This document shows, piece by piece, positions 37,244-51,500 of a stretch of 64,000 nucleotides of DNA (positions within the stretch are counted from its first letter, which is position 1; each line of letters begins with the position of its first letter). Under the pieces are notes generated by a model. That model saw nothing but the letters and a program-made list of their open reading frames with translations, had not been told where the DNA came from and ran no database searches. The stretch lies in assembly GCF_022458985.1 (NCBI RefSeq), contig NC_061785.1, positions 6,686,204-6,750,203 of the forward strand, written 5' to 3'. The position numbers and the translations under genes are program-made. This stretch comes from Mugil cephalus (lineage: Eukaryota > Chordata > Actinopteri > Mugiliformes > Mugilidae).

Positions 37244-39540
37244 AGTAAAGTGCTCAGCCTAGAAGTACATTCTTATTTACGAACATGCAATACTAAAAAC
37301 AAAAGAAGAAACAAACGCCTGGCCTATCAATAGCATGAATGAAGATATGGCAACGATAGTCTCATAGAAAAAAATTACAATGGGGATTCAAGTATACACA
37401 CAGAACTTCAAGTAATGCACATACTTTTTTTTTATAAACACAAAATACAGTATTTCAAGTTGCAAACTCAGGGAAAAAAAAAAAAAAAAAACGTATTTGT
37501 GGCACATTCTTGGACATGATTTCCGAGTTAGCGGAGGATAGCGACTAGTGGGTGCGCTCTGTGGCCGTTAAATTACATTCTACAGGTTGTCCATAAAAGT
37601 AAGTTCATTTAAACATGTACAATTTAAAAACTGCTAAGAGCTGTGGTGGACCTTTATCATAAATGTGGCTTTAAAACCATAGTAACCGGAAATCCTCTAA
37701 GTTTGCTCAGCAGGTCATTTACAGTGTATTTATATACATGATCACTTTTGAAATACATTTAACTAATCTGTTTTTAAAGGAGTAGCTCGACATTTTGGCA
37801 AATATGCTACATTTGCTTTAAGTTGGACATCATCACCATGAAAATACTTTTTTTTTATGGCTAGTTGCCACGGACACTAGGTGTGAGTGAACAACAGTTC
37901 CATTGTCATTCATATTTACGCTCTTTTAGCTAAGATTTGGTCTCCACCAACTCTACCACTAGCTAGATGCTAACAGTCTGTCTGCTGCTAGGTGCTACAC
38001 TGAGGTAAAATCGGTATCAAGCAGCCGTAAAGCCCAAGGAAGTGATGTTATTAACAAAACGTCCCTGTTTAAGGACTGAAAGAAAGCGGACTGAGCTAGC
38101 TTAGACAATTGCAATGGTAACAAAATCCAGTTAACGTAAAATTTAAGTAATTATTTTTACAGGTGTTACATGGAGACTGTTGATTTCGCTCAGGACGTGA
38201 TTTCCTCAATAGCCTGGAGGATGACTCTTTCCAAAAATGCAATGTGATATTTGCTTCAGACCCCGTGCAGGCAACAGGAATTATATTTTTGAGTTGTAGT
38301 ATGGTTTTGAAGCTCAACCTGTCGCCATCTTGATTAAATTAACTCTTGAGACCAAGACATTTTTTCGTACTTTTGGATTCAGCCTCAAGTGGCTATTTGA
38401 GGATTTCTCCATCCCGTACGTATGCTACGCTATCTCAAGAACGCTACAATAGACTTTCTTCAGACTCACAGATGATGTGATAAGAATTTGGTGGTGTTTG
38501 TTGACAAACTATCTCAGGAACGCCTGAAGACATAGGTCTTCAACGGGAGGTCCGTGACCCCTATGGGGTCTGCGGAGGTACTGCAGCGGGGTCGCAAAAT
38601 CTTTGGTTGATTAGACATTTTTAATATATTTTTTTTATTTCCCCCCACAAATTTAAATGTCTTTAAATAGACATTAACATGAATCCAACATATTTTAGTA
38701 AAAGGATAGGGGATAGCTTAATATTGAATGCAAAATGATAATAATAATAATGTAAATTTTATAAATAACACTGGGTCGAATTTAATATAGAACACATATA
38801 ATACGTAGGGGGTCCCCACTTAGTCTCTCCATCAGTTTGGGGATCCTTGGCCTGACACCTGCCTTAAGGGACCTTGGCACAAGCTAGAATCTGGTGGGTC
38901 ACACAACACGTCTGAACAGATAAAAATGAAAGTTGTCGCCTAGTTGTTGGAGGCATACGGTGAAAATTCAGGTTTTTTTTTGAAGATAGTGAGCGTTTGA
39001 GGTTTTGCGATGCAACTGTTTTCTAATTCTCAATGGAGCTAAGCTAACCATTCCCCGGCTTTCTCTGTAAGAAAGCAAATAAACCTATTTGCCAAAATGT
39101 CGGACATTTTGTTTAAACTCAGATTTCTTGTTATTTCCAGTGGGAGGGAAGCTCTAATACTCAAGCAACTGTTCACACAAATACAAAATTACTGGTAATC
39201 TCTATATGCATAGATGGCGGTCGTACAAGATAGGAACTCTGATGGACTTTAGCTACCTATGGCGCAGTAATCAGTGGGTCCCACTTTTCAGGACAGCAAA
39301 TCAAAAAGCTCTGTTGCTCAAAAAACAGAGAGTAGAATGAAGCAATTACACATATCTAAGACAAAAATAAAAATAAACTGGTCATCACCTCAACACTGGA
39401 CCTGCCCAGCACTACATATCCCACCAGGACAACTCCCATGCCTCCCCGGTCCGATCCCAAAATCCTTTGCCTTAAGAAGAGAGCCATCCCTGTAGATTAG
39501 CAGGTCAGCAGCTGTGCTCTCTGCGTGGGGTCAGACAGTT
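37244..39540 (-). other. spock2 3' untranslated region (inferred)
   Basis: No other gene is recognised between the spock2 stop codon and the distal AATAAA. The stretch contains a hAT-like MITE copy at 38534-38860 and a poly-A run at 37474-37490 (plus-strand reading). Confidence 0.45.
38534..38860 (-). mobile_element. hAT-like MITE, copy 2, in spock2 3' UTR
   Basis: It begins taggtcttcaacgggaggtc and contains aatctttggttgattagaca, reverse matches to copy 1 (26641-27000). The far end (tttggggatccttggcctga) has decayed relative to copy 1. As a transcribed insertion it would add an inverted-repeat-bearing segment to the spock2 message. Confidence 0.7.
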
Positions 39541-42500
39541 CTACCAGATGTATCCTCCATCGTCTGCCTCAGCCTCCTCCTCTTCCTCCTCTTCCGCCTC
39601 CTCCCCATTGTCCTCCGCCTCCTTCTCCTCCTCCTCGTCTTCCCACCCGACTCCGCTCCCAAAATCTCCAGAGTAGCCGGCAACTTCATCTGGAAATGGA
39701 TAAAATTTATACAGAAAATTCGCAGGTTTCATCTTTTCAAAAACAGTTACTTTTCTTTGGGTTTTGACGTTTGATCAGACAAAATACTGAGCACGGATTC
39801 TAGTGAGGATGTTTCGCTGGGCAATTTCCACTCATTTCTGACATCTTATGGACATAATTTATAAAGAATTTCTATCAATAGACCCCTTCACAGTTTGTAA
39901 ACAATGTGACGTTTTTTGAGGGGCGTGGCTTAGCTGGAGGCAAAACAACGGTTATACAACGGTTAGCATATTTCAACGGACTGTTTTGGCAAGAATGGAC
40001 GAGGAAAACGCAGAGACCGTGAGTGTTATTTTAAAAAGTTGACTCTGACTAATGGGAATACATTCACGATGTGACCAAAGGAGGACATGGAGGGGACGAA
40101 GTCTGGTCTGTTTATCAAGTGAAGCCTCTCCAACAAAAACATTACAAAAAGTAAGTGGAACCACTGTGGAGGGTAACGTAGCAAATGCAACTTCTGCTTG
40201 GACACCCCTAAAACATGCTGTCATAGCTAGCGGTTAGTATTAGCATTAACATGTAACAAGAATTCCCCAAATGATGATTAACTTAACGTAATTTCAGTCA
40301 CAATTTAGTCTAACACATAACGTTATCCAACGTTACACATTAATCTTATCTGATATGAAGTGCGCACATTGTTCTTGATTGTCTCACTCCAGTCCTTTCT
40401 TTTAATCACCAAAGCCAAAACAAAGTTGTCTGCGATTGGCAGTAGTTGGTATGCAAGACGACAATTTAACGATTGAAAGTGACAGTGTTCGCCTCCAGCT
40501 TCCCTCTGTTTTGCCTCCAGCTGACGTTGTGACATCACAGTGACGCAGGCCATGAAGGAGTCTATTTTTTTCTTTTTTTTTAAATATTAAAAGAAATTTG
40601 AAAATGTAGACAAAATACAACTGTCAAACTTTCCATAAAACCATAAAATACTTGAAACATTAGCAGATTTGATTAAAAAAATCTGTTGATACAATTCTAA
40701 CAGATGATTGTAGAATTGAAAAAAAAAAAAAAAAACTCCAAGGATTGAACCACAGACAAAAAATAATACTTTCCAAGTGTCCTTTGGCATCCAGTGTGAG
40801 TAATATCCTTCTGCCCAGTGCTCTTACCGCAGTCCGGGTTGCCATGGATTCTGGTGCCCATCATCTCTCCACCATGCTGGTCGACGCACCAGCACTCTCC
40901 TCGGCTCTGGTCACACTGCACTTTCCTGTAGTAGCCGTCCTCATCGCAGCTGGGAATGTACATCCCTGCAAAAAAGTAGTGCACATGCCCATTTCCTGAA
41001 CTGAACGTTCGTACCCACAGCACACGCAGCTTGTCTCATGCTCCAGATGAGCGGGGCTAATGAAAATGCCTGCAAACCTCAGCGACCATCAGTATTTATT
41101 TTTTTTTTTTTTTGGCAGAAAATGCCACAGAGACAGAAACATCTTCCCCTGTTTGTTTTACACGAGCGTGCATATGCTGGGGGGATGTGATTTTACACGG
41201 CGCGTTGGCACGGTGTGCTTCGTTGTGTCACGAGAGTGGCAAGTAAAAATGTAGTGACAGCCTCGGTGACAGAACTCCGCCGCTTCAGCCTCCCTCAGGA
41301 CGCTCTTGTCAAACCCGAAAGCGAAGTTCTCTAACGAGCGCAAACCATCCCCACTCCACCCCACCCCCCCCGAGAAAACAACAGAAAACAACAAGAAAGG
41401 AGATGAGCGGAGTTTCAAGGAAGGAAGAACAGATCTCTGCGTTTGGAGCTGGAGACAGAAAAGCAGCTGTGCAGCAGTATGCCGAGCATGCTGGGTAGAT
41501 GCTAAGCGTGCGGTTTCTCGGGGGGCCGAGCGTCTCCGTTAGCCTTGTTCTTTCCAAGAGCCAGCGCTGCCCCTTAATCCCCCACCAGCCTGATTAGGGC
41601 CTAATCCCGGCCTTGTGCTTGTGATCTCTTTAATGAGCCTCCTCCAGCTTCTCGCCTGCTGCTCCAGGCGCTTTGTTACATAAGTTCGCCCCGAGGCCCG
41701 CAAGCGAGAGCGAGGGCAAACGCCAGTTAGACGGATCGGCCCACGGGGCAATTGTTAAAGGCGTGGTGGTGTAGCTTTGAAAAGATCTGAGATGAGCGAC
41801 TGGTTAGTTCTTGTCCAGAGGCTGCTAAATAAAGTATTAAAAAATCTTTAAATGCATGCGTGAACTTTGGTGCATTGTGATGAAAAATGCATTTACCGGG
41901 CTTCTTCTTGGCCGCCTCCTGCACTTGGATCCGTTCCAGCTCGGCGAGGCACGGCGGCTCTGCGAGGATCAAAGAAGAAAAGTGATGACAGGCCATACCT
42001 AAAACAGCCCTGCTCAAACTTTATCTCAATCAATGCTCTTTGTAATTACACTTTTTGTCCGTATCGACTTCTTTAAGGCGTCTTATATTTCATCCCCTGC
42101 AGCGTGATCGATTGCGAACAGCTTAGGTGAAAGAACATATGGATGTGTTCGGAGAGTGACAACAAAATGAGCTGAACCTCTAGAGTGGATAGAAACAGAA
42201 ACAAAGAAGACACTTTGTATCAGCCCCCCCTCCCAGGGCAATAAACTTTCTCTTTGTGGATCTTTTCTGTGTGCTATTAAGATCTGACGATGAATTCAAG
42301 CCTTTTAAAATGAGAATTTATGATAAAATAACAGCTAAATGGATGTAAAACCATTATTAACTAATGGCTTAGTGTGTAGCAGTTCTCTAAATATTAATAT
42401 CTAGAGATCAAAAATCAATTATGGAGCTTGTGTAATCTCTTGCATGCAGGTTTATTGCTCGATCAATGGGATAATCAGCGCGCAAATCAGGTTACTCCCA

Positions 42501-45500
42501 GAATGTCCTGCATTTATTTAACAAAGGTCAAATGGTGCAGATGTGGCACAGCTGAAATTTGAGATTAAGTACTCTCCACAGAGGAGCTGGATCGTTTTAT
42601 ATTTTACAACATGATAAATATTGAGGAAAATTACTCCACATATAAGCTCGCGGGGTATTTTTAGATTAAGTCCATGATCATTTTGGCTGGCGTCTCTCTC
42701 TCGTCAACGGTAATCAGCTTGCGACTACTGTTGCAGCTGGAAACTGAACGGAAAATCAAGCCAGAAATAATCACACTGCGGTGACGGCTGCAGCATTCGA
42801 GCCTTGTTCCTCGGAGAACGGGAGAAGATTTGCGAACTTGTCCTACATCCCAGTACAGACAAAGAATTGGTGTTGTTCAAAGCCTCCATTCTAAGAGAAA
42901 GCTGTTTACAGTGGTTCCTGTCGCAGTGGAAACTCAAGGAAATCTGTGGTGAAAGAAAGACGCTGTCAGGCTGAAAGCGGAGGCTTTTGGGTTGCATTTT
43001 CTGCAGCACGGTGGGAACAGAAAGCTCAGTAGCGAGCAGAGTTCAGGGAGGCCATTAAGACGGGACTGCCGATTGACCGGAGAGAGGGATTCTCAGATAA
43101 CAGAGGCCAAGAACTGATTGAACAGAAGGATGACGGATAATCATGCTGGGAATACTGTCAGACCTGTATAAAATGATGAATGGGTGGTTGAACACCAAAA
43201 GTTTTAGGAAGAAAGGAGCATCTGAAGATATAGATTATAAACCCAAGTGTCAAACATACGGCCCGTGGCCCAAAAGCGGCCCACCAGAGGGACTAATCTG
43301 GCCCACGGCATGAATTTGCAAAGAAAAATTTGCAAAAATTACATATAAGACAAGTCCTCTGTTTTAGTCAGAGAAGTAGATAGAACACAACTAAACTAAA
43401 GAGTGGACAGCAACGAGTCCAAATATACTTATCATTCCTATTTTATTAAAGGTAATCATTCTCCTAATTTACCTGATATTCTTTGCACTAAAACAAATCT
43501 GTTACCTATTGACAATCTGCACGTGACGTCACGTTCCACTCGAGTGATATTGCATCATGTTACGGTAGCAGCGGCTAGCTAATACATAGCTGTAATGCTA
43601 ACATAATTGGTATGTCTTACCTTTGTCATTATGATTATGATTAGGACATTTACAGGTCGGTTATCAAGATGAAATAAAGAAACAGTTATAATTAGTTCAA
43701 TTTATTTTGACCCATTTATTCATATATTTAAACTGCTATGTCTCTAATGTCAATAGCAGCGCGTCAGGCTACCGTTACATTTTTTGTCTCATTCATAATA
43801 ATAATGTTTTTGGGGACAGCTTTAGCCGGAGGACAGGTCATCCCCAGAAATCGTGGATGTCAGGTCACTCTACATTATGAGGTACATATCTCCCTGCTGT
43901 TAGATATCGGTAACCCAATCACCTGTACCTTACCTATTGGTAACCATCACTTAATTTCAGAAGAATAGCTACTCATCCGTTGCATCATTTCATTTGTTTT
44001 TGTTGTTGGGTTTAGAAGTTCCTAGTCTATCTATCACTTTCTGCCGTTCATCATGGCAACATCTCCCACGTCAAGTGATAACTGTGACGTGTCTGCGAAG
44101 AGTCAATAGTTTATTATTCTGTTATGTTACTGGTTGGGTCCGCTTGAGATAAAACTGGGCTGTATGTGGCTCCCGAAACTAAATTAAACTGTAAAAATGT
44201 GTTTTTTAGGAGGCATTCATTTTGACTTGCTATTAGAAGTGTATTTTCTTTTAACTTCAGTTAGGGTTAGCGAGTTGTTTCCACCTTTATCCCAAGCTAA
44301 TTTCCTCTTGACTCTGGCTGCGCTCTGTGTTATTTACCTTCCTTTCCACCAAATCTGACTGTTAGTCATGTAAAACTGATCATTTCACCTTCTTCAGTTT
44401 TTACAAATGCTCATTTTATGCCATTTCTTAGCGATCACAACCCGTCTGTTCTGCCACTCTGCGCTGAAGGGAAGAGGAGGTGGAATCAACTGGTGTCAGT
44501 GCAAACCTGCGTTTCCCCTCTGATCAAACCTTGCCTTTCTTTCACCCATTTAGAGATTTGACTTAAAAATAGACTCGGCAGCTCCCTCCCTCCCTGCCTT
44601 CTCACTCACTTTCTCTCCAGAAGCAGAGGCACCACTCCGCCGTGGAGACCTTTCCATCCTTGTAGCTGTCGCAGGAGTTGAAGAAGGGTCGGATGCAGAC
44701 CTCGTACTTGTCCAGGTTGATGGCAGCCAGCTCGGCCTGGTCCAAATACAGATCGTTGTTGGTGTCCAGCTTCGAGAACATCCACCCGATGGAGTCCTTG
44801 CAGCTAGCGACCAGGCTCTTGTCCAAAACTGTCAGTGATAACAGCATAGTCTGGTTTAAGTTATTGCATAAAGTGAGTGAGCTGTAAGGCTGCGGGGAAT
44901 GAATCTGCTTTTGTGGAGTTTCTAACCCGAAGCGGTGCCAGCTCCAGGCTTGCCAGAGTTATTCTGCTTCGCGTTTCCATGAAGGAGTTGGAACCAGTCT
45001 CTCAGGCGGTCTCCCAGGTCTGCCAGGTCCTGGCCGGTGCAGCTCTCTAAAGGGGCAAAAAAAAAAATAGGGAATCCCACCATTCAAAGCTCTGGTAGAT
45101 GCTCGACAGCAACCTGACATTTTACTTAAAGACCAGGCTCAGTGCTGCTTTACGCCGCTCTTCCTGACGTAAACGGAGCTCATGACATCCGGGCTGCTGC
45201 ACACTCATGGTTTACTTAAGAGAATGATCTCCTAATCACAGAAAACATCATTTCACAATTAAGTCTGTGGCAGCAAATTGCAGCAATTCAACAGATATCG
45301 ACTTTCGGCTCCAGGCTAAGCACTAATTCCAGGCCCCCGGATGAAAAACAGGAGTAACATTTCATCTGTTTGATCAATTGGCATTTTCACATGGCCGAGA
45401 GCCTGGACAATCAATACTGTTTGGCTGCAATGATAGATAGTGTACACTCTAAATAATTAATTACTACATGATTGAAAGAGCAGCTTGACCACATGGGGGA

Positions 45501-48500
45501 TATTTGGCTAACAGTAATCTCTGAAATTGGCGAGTATTGATCCTGAAGCGAGCGCTGGTTTCGATTGGTTTCGCGAGGATATTAGAGCGTCCGTGCTGTG
45601 TGTGTGTGTGTGTTCGCCGGTGCGTCATAGCTTTCTGTTTTTGAAAGGTTGACTCATGAAAAGTGATGACAGGCAGGCAGATTTGAATCCTCCCAAAAAA
45701 AAAAAAAAAAACAAGCGAGACGCATAAACAGGAAGGAGGGCGAAAGAAAAACAGTCACTCGCCACGTTTCGTGTCGGTGTTCGTGACGCTGACGGAGGCT
45801 GTGGCGCAGGGGCAGAATCCAGAACACATGATGCTCAACTCTTTGCCCGTGAGGCAACCCTGCTGCTCCAGCTTACACTGTAAGAAGAGGGAGAGAGAAA
45901 GGAAAGGATGCAGTTAAAATATTTATGAGGGTGACCGCAGGAAAAAGAGATTGCTCATTCAGATGAGACACTGCACTTAGAGGAAGCCGGCGAGAGTGAG
46001 CTGTCATTTTCCCTCCGCCGTCTGAAGCAAGGTCAAAATTAAAAACCGTACATAAATCAATAAGGAGCCCTGGCAGCGGCCGGTCTACGGCGACGCCGCT
46101 CAAAACCACGTCAGTCGTTAATCACACGGCCACGTCGAGCCTTTTGCACTTGTCCTCCCGCGAGCTGTGATGAACTGCGGTGCCCTGCTGCGCCCACGTA
46201 TATATCAGCGCGGCAGGAAACAGCACTTGACTGGACTCCTCTCATTATTTAACGTGGTGACACGGGCAGTCTCTGTTTCTTTTTCTTTATTTTTTTTTTT
46301 TTTTTGTTGTTGTCAGTAATACAGCAAAGTGAGCGATTTCAAAGAGAGATGCTGGTTCAGATTATTCTCTTTTTGTTACCTGGGAAGCGTAGTTGTGTCC
46401 ATCGGAGCCGCACACAGGTGAGGAGGCGGCCACGGGACAAGGCTTGCAGGTGTTTTCGTGGGCGTCCGGCTGCCCCGACTGTTTGACTCTGAATGCGGGA
46501 GAAGAAATAAAGTTAATAATTATCACAGATTTTTATCAATGATTTCTGTCTCTGAGATGCTGCTCCAACGACAGTGGACGGGTTTCGTTTTGTGGTGTTT
46601 GCAGCACAGATAACACTTTTTTTAGTTTTAATGTTTGCAATGTTAGCAATGGAAAGTTGTCAACAGAAATGTCATTAGTTCTTAATCAGGCACCACTGAA
46701 GTGATTGCAGTTCATCCAGAGGGAAATATGAAGGTCTTTATAAATGTGGACGGTGGAACAGCTCCTCAAAAGGGAAGCAAAAGCAAGTAGAGCTCCCCCT
46801 GGTGACTGGCTGCGGTACAGGTCATACGCTCCACCCCCCTCCATGTTAGTGGATGGAAAATTACTTTTTTCTTTCAAGGATATTTCTGTCGTTTTAGGTA
46901 GTTAATATAACGCTGATTCATGTTCAAGTGTCAGTTTTTGCTGGATAAGTTTTAGTTAGTTATTTGACGCTATGGAAACAGGACGTGACATAATAGCGGA
47001 CCACCAGTTGCCATGCCAACTGCTCCTTAAGGTGGACGAGAGCTGTAAAAAAAATAAATGAACCAATTCAATTTTAAAGAAGTGATAGATGACATGAGGA
47101 CTAGATGGTGTGTGCACCACTTTTCATGCCAAAACCATACGAAATGTACATGTCCACTCTCGGTTGAACTCAACATGCTCTTAGGTATTTAGGTATTTAC
47201 CTAAGAGAAATGGCACTTCCAGATTTTTTACACCACTACTACCCGGTTCCCGTCAAAGCTTGAAAGCACTTAATGTTAAGTTGCTTGGGACAAAGAGATC
47301 TAGTAAATAAGTGTAACAGAGCGGGACATTATTTGGGAAACATACGCACCTCTTGAATTTTTTAATCTGTAAAAGCTGCAAGCGACACAAACTAAATCCC
47401 ATCCCACAGGCGTCGGAGGCGGATATCTAACACCCTGATAAATGAAAAACAATATGCTCTACACGGTTAGACTCCCTCATCTTTGGAGGGGGAAAATATG
47501 TTTGGGAATTTGTGTGGAACAACCCTTTAATATTCACCAGCTCTGAGACCAGACTTACAAAATCTCCTTCAACAGTCTGATTTCAAACCCAAACTGGACT
47601 TTTTAATGATAAATGTGAGGAAATCATAACCCTCACGAGTTGACTGACTTCATGTTCAGAGGAGCACGAGCATCAGGCTCTGCCACGCGACCACTTAGCG
47701 ATGCTAGGACGGTTTAGCGTGCTGCCGTTTGTGCTTATTACCCATTATTCGACACCGCTACTCTCGTCTCCGTGGAGTGACTCTGTAAATGAAGCACTTT
47801 ATTGAAAAAAAGATAAATGCCTGTCACCGCAGATAGACTTTGCAGGTAGTAATAATTCACTCCATTAATTCTTTTCAGCCCGGAGCCCCTGCTCATTTGT
47901 TTTTCAGTCGCAGTGGAATGAAAGGGTGAGGAGACAGATAAACGCCTTTTCGCCGAGATTTACCACGGGCTTCTGGAGCTATTCTCCGTCTGAAATAAAA
48001 ATTCTGAGCATAAACGCAAGTGGCTCATGATTAACCGGCCCGAAATGTAAAAGATTTTTCTATACACTTTGCCATACAGTTGCCATGGTTTCCACTTCCA
48101 CACTCGTTTATGTAGCGTGTTTTGTAAAACTGCTCATTTGCCAACATACGGCGTTGAGTAGATTACACAGTATGCCCTGCACTGTAGTGGTCTGAGATGT
48201 AAGAGCACTGTTGCTAAGTGATGAACAACAAAATGGATGTTTGTTTCCATTATTTAAGAGCACAGATTGCTTCCTCTGCACTTCAGAGTTGTAGGGGCAT
48301 GAAAAGGGACTCAGCCTCTGAATAAGTGATGCGGATCGATACTGAGATATCAATACTTCCGATACCAGGTCTTTATGCTCTAAAATCGATTCTCAAATCA
48401 AAATATCGATACTTTTCGATACTTCAGTCATTGGAGGTGATGTAGGAACACAGTGGAAAGTAACTAAGCTATTGAGTAAACACCTCAGGTTAAACCACAA

Positions 48501-51500
48501 CACAGAATATGAGGCATTTACGATGAGGAGGACAGAAGAGGAGAGAACAGAGTCACAAGTTTTCATTTTGTTTTAGTTCTTAATAGTTAAACAATAATTT
48601 ATTTGAATGTTGTTATTATTTTGTTTTTTATTTTGTGTTTAAAACACCATTTTCACATATTTTGTATGCTTGCGTCTCTGTTTTTACTGTTGCTGTATTC
48701 TCGGCTATAAAGTAAATGAGGCCAATATCACAATATACTTCAGAGTTTAAGATAAACGATTAATTACTCTGATGTCTTGTATTCTTCTTTAGTATCAGAT
48801 CAGAAAGTAAATCGGTGGTATCGAACATCACTACTCTTTTCTTATTCATTAACCCAATCTACTTACATACTACTACTTACAAGTCATTAAAAATGAAAGC
48901 GAATGTTTTGACACAATGCTCCAGTTGTACTTTAGCAAGCTGCTTGTGCACCATTGCTTTGTAACCCTCTTGTATACTCGCCAACCCAGATGCTTCCGAG
49001 TGGAACAAGCAGAACATAAAAGTAAAGCCAGCGACAGGACGAGAGATCACTCTTCTTGCTGGTATCTAAAAAGTCAACGACCGCCGCTCCAACTGGGTTC
49101 ACCTCAAAGCCAGCCACCAGGATCATCAGGATGGTGAATTCAGTTTCAGGAAGCTGTGCACTGGGTTTTCTTGGGACAGACATCACAGAGACCTCAAAAC
49201 TGAGATTAGCTGGCGTGCACACTTCTCATTTGGAAATGTTCATCCACATAACTCACTGAATTCCTTCAACACTGCATGGTCACTTGTTGCCTGTATGCAC
49301 AGGTGGATTATTAGCATGGTTGCTGATGTAATGCTGAGATTCGTTGAGCGATTTCACCCAGAACTAAATTGTAATTTACTATATTTAATATACTTTGTCT
49401 CTCACCTCTGACTATCGCACCAATTTCTTCCAGAATGAGTGGCCCACCTCGTACATACGTAGCAACATTTAGTTTAGAGTTGACGAATATTCGTCGTCCT
49501 TTAATTTCTGCTTCCAGTCCACAGAATCCTTTTGGGAATATTAGCTGCTAAATGTTCCACTGTGTTCACCAGATGCCTGATATTTCTGTTTATTTATTTA
49601 TTGCTGAAAACAGCTGCCCACATCTACACATTTACACCATATTATACCAAATCAGTGACAGTGAAGCTAAAAAGTAAACAAATTAAAGAGCTCAAAGACA
49701 CTAACAGAGCTGAGGGTAGGTCATAATCTACATACTTGCACATAGAAATCATTTGATCTACTGGTTATTATACTACGGTTTATATATTTAGTCACTTGTT
49801 AAGATCCGTTTACATTATGACCACCTTCCTAACATTGAAGATCAACACTAAAACACACAGAAGGTCCCACCCAGAGATGAACCATTGACCTGGAATCATG
49901 GCCGGTGCTTACCAATTAACCGATGGGCCTCTGTGCTTCATCACACAGATATTTGATTAGTTTGGGATCTGGTGAATTTGGAGGCCAGGTCAACACCTTG
50001 TGCTGTACTGACGTTCGGTACCACTGATTTTCTTTCCGATCCGATATTGAGTAAAATTCAGGCAGAGAATACAGTAACACAAATAATTAAACACAAACGT
50101 CATGTCCAAAAGTTTCCCCAACTGTCAGTGGTTTTAATGTTGTGGCTGATCGGTGTACACTCTATACAATATGACATGGACACAGTGAAAGCCTCAATTT
50201 GTCCCAGAGCTTTGATGATGGTTGACCAAACTTTAAATGTGTGAACAGTGAAGTACATTTTTGTACATTCAATACGTCTGTTTTAACTTAAAAACACTGT
50301 ACATGTACGAGTTCACACACTTGAGGATAAAAAAATACAACAACTAAGTAATAGTGGCCTCATCATTTATTGATACTGAGCCACAGGAGTTCGTTAATAC
50401 ATCATGCATTAGCTCATCGTGAGTCACGAATTAGCCGGGAATTTATTAATCATGAGGTACGCACCCCTGACATTAAGTGTTACCCATTAAAATAACGCCC
50501 CTAACATACGTCTGACACGAGCACAATCGTTCTAATAAGAACGAGTGAATCCTTCGAGCAACTGCGCACTAAATTCTGAATTAAGATCCCTCGACTTTAT
50601 ACGAGGGGAATATTTTAACAGGCTCTGAATTTATGCAACAATCAAAGAACTTAATAATTTAAAATCTTCTGCAGAGCAGAATTGTAATTTACACAGCTTA
50701 ATGCCGTCTAAAAATTTAAGTCAAATAAAGTGCTTAGTGGTATTTTAACATTAAGTGGCTCTAAACGACTCCTCTAATTAATCTTTGCACCATTTCGGCT
50801 GCACTCACGGCTCCCTCCGGCCCCATCCCTGATCTTAATCAATAGCTCTCCGACAGCCCATCGCGGGGAATATTAACCACAAACTTGTCCATCCTTGTCT
50901 GCGTGCAAAAGAAAAAAACAGCAGGGCTGAAGCTCCTCCTACCTGTGCTCCAGTTTCTTGCGATTGACACACATGGCCCTCTGGTAGCCCTGAGCGACGC
51001 ACACCTTATGGCGGCTGCACTTCACATTCTGGCACGGGTCCTTGGTGGTGTCGACTGCTGCAAAACAAAAACAGCAGAAAAAAAAAACGAGAACGCGGCG
51101 CCGTCAATCACACCTGAGGTATTTTCGGTCTCTGTTTTTTTGTACACGTCGCTGCACAAACAAGTCTGAATTATCTCCCATGCGCAAAAATAATCAATCT
51201 CTCACGCGGGCTTGAAAATCATGAAATGTGCACAAATGAGTGTATTGATTATAAAGTCAGCACTGCTGAAAACAAGGAGGCCTAACTGTCATCGTGGAGG
51301 CAGCCCATCGTCGATAGCGCTGCCCTGGAGTCTCCCAACGTCTGTCTCTGATTTCAAGAAATCCTGACAGCACTGATTGAGCATCTCTTTCTCCGGGCTT
51401 GTCACATCTCACTTCCCTCCCCACTCCCCACATCAACTTATCACCGTCTCCCCTCCCAGCTTTCCTTTTCTGTCTCTCACAGAAAAAAGAAAAAAAACAC

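Larger units (their letters stand above)
46489..50942 (-). other. spock2 intron
   Basis: About 4.5 kb with repeats at 46725-47000, 48325-48840 and 49806-50166. The A/T-rich, repeat-free block at about 50370-50880 looks unlike its surroundings but no function can be read from it. Confidence 0.6.

Noticed and set aside
39514-39774. Pro/Leu-rich plus-strand frames
   Set aside because: They are antisense to the acidic Glu-rich tail of spock2.
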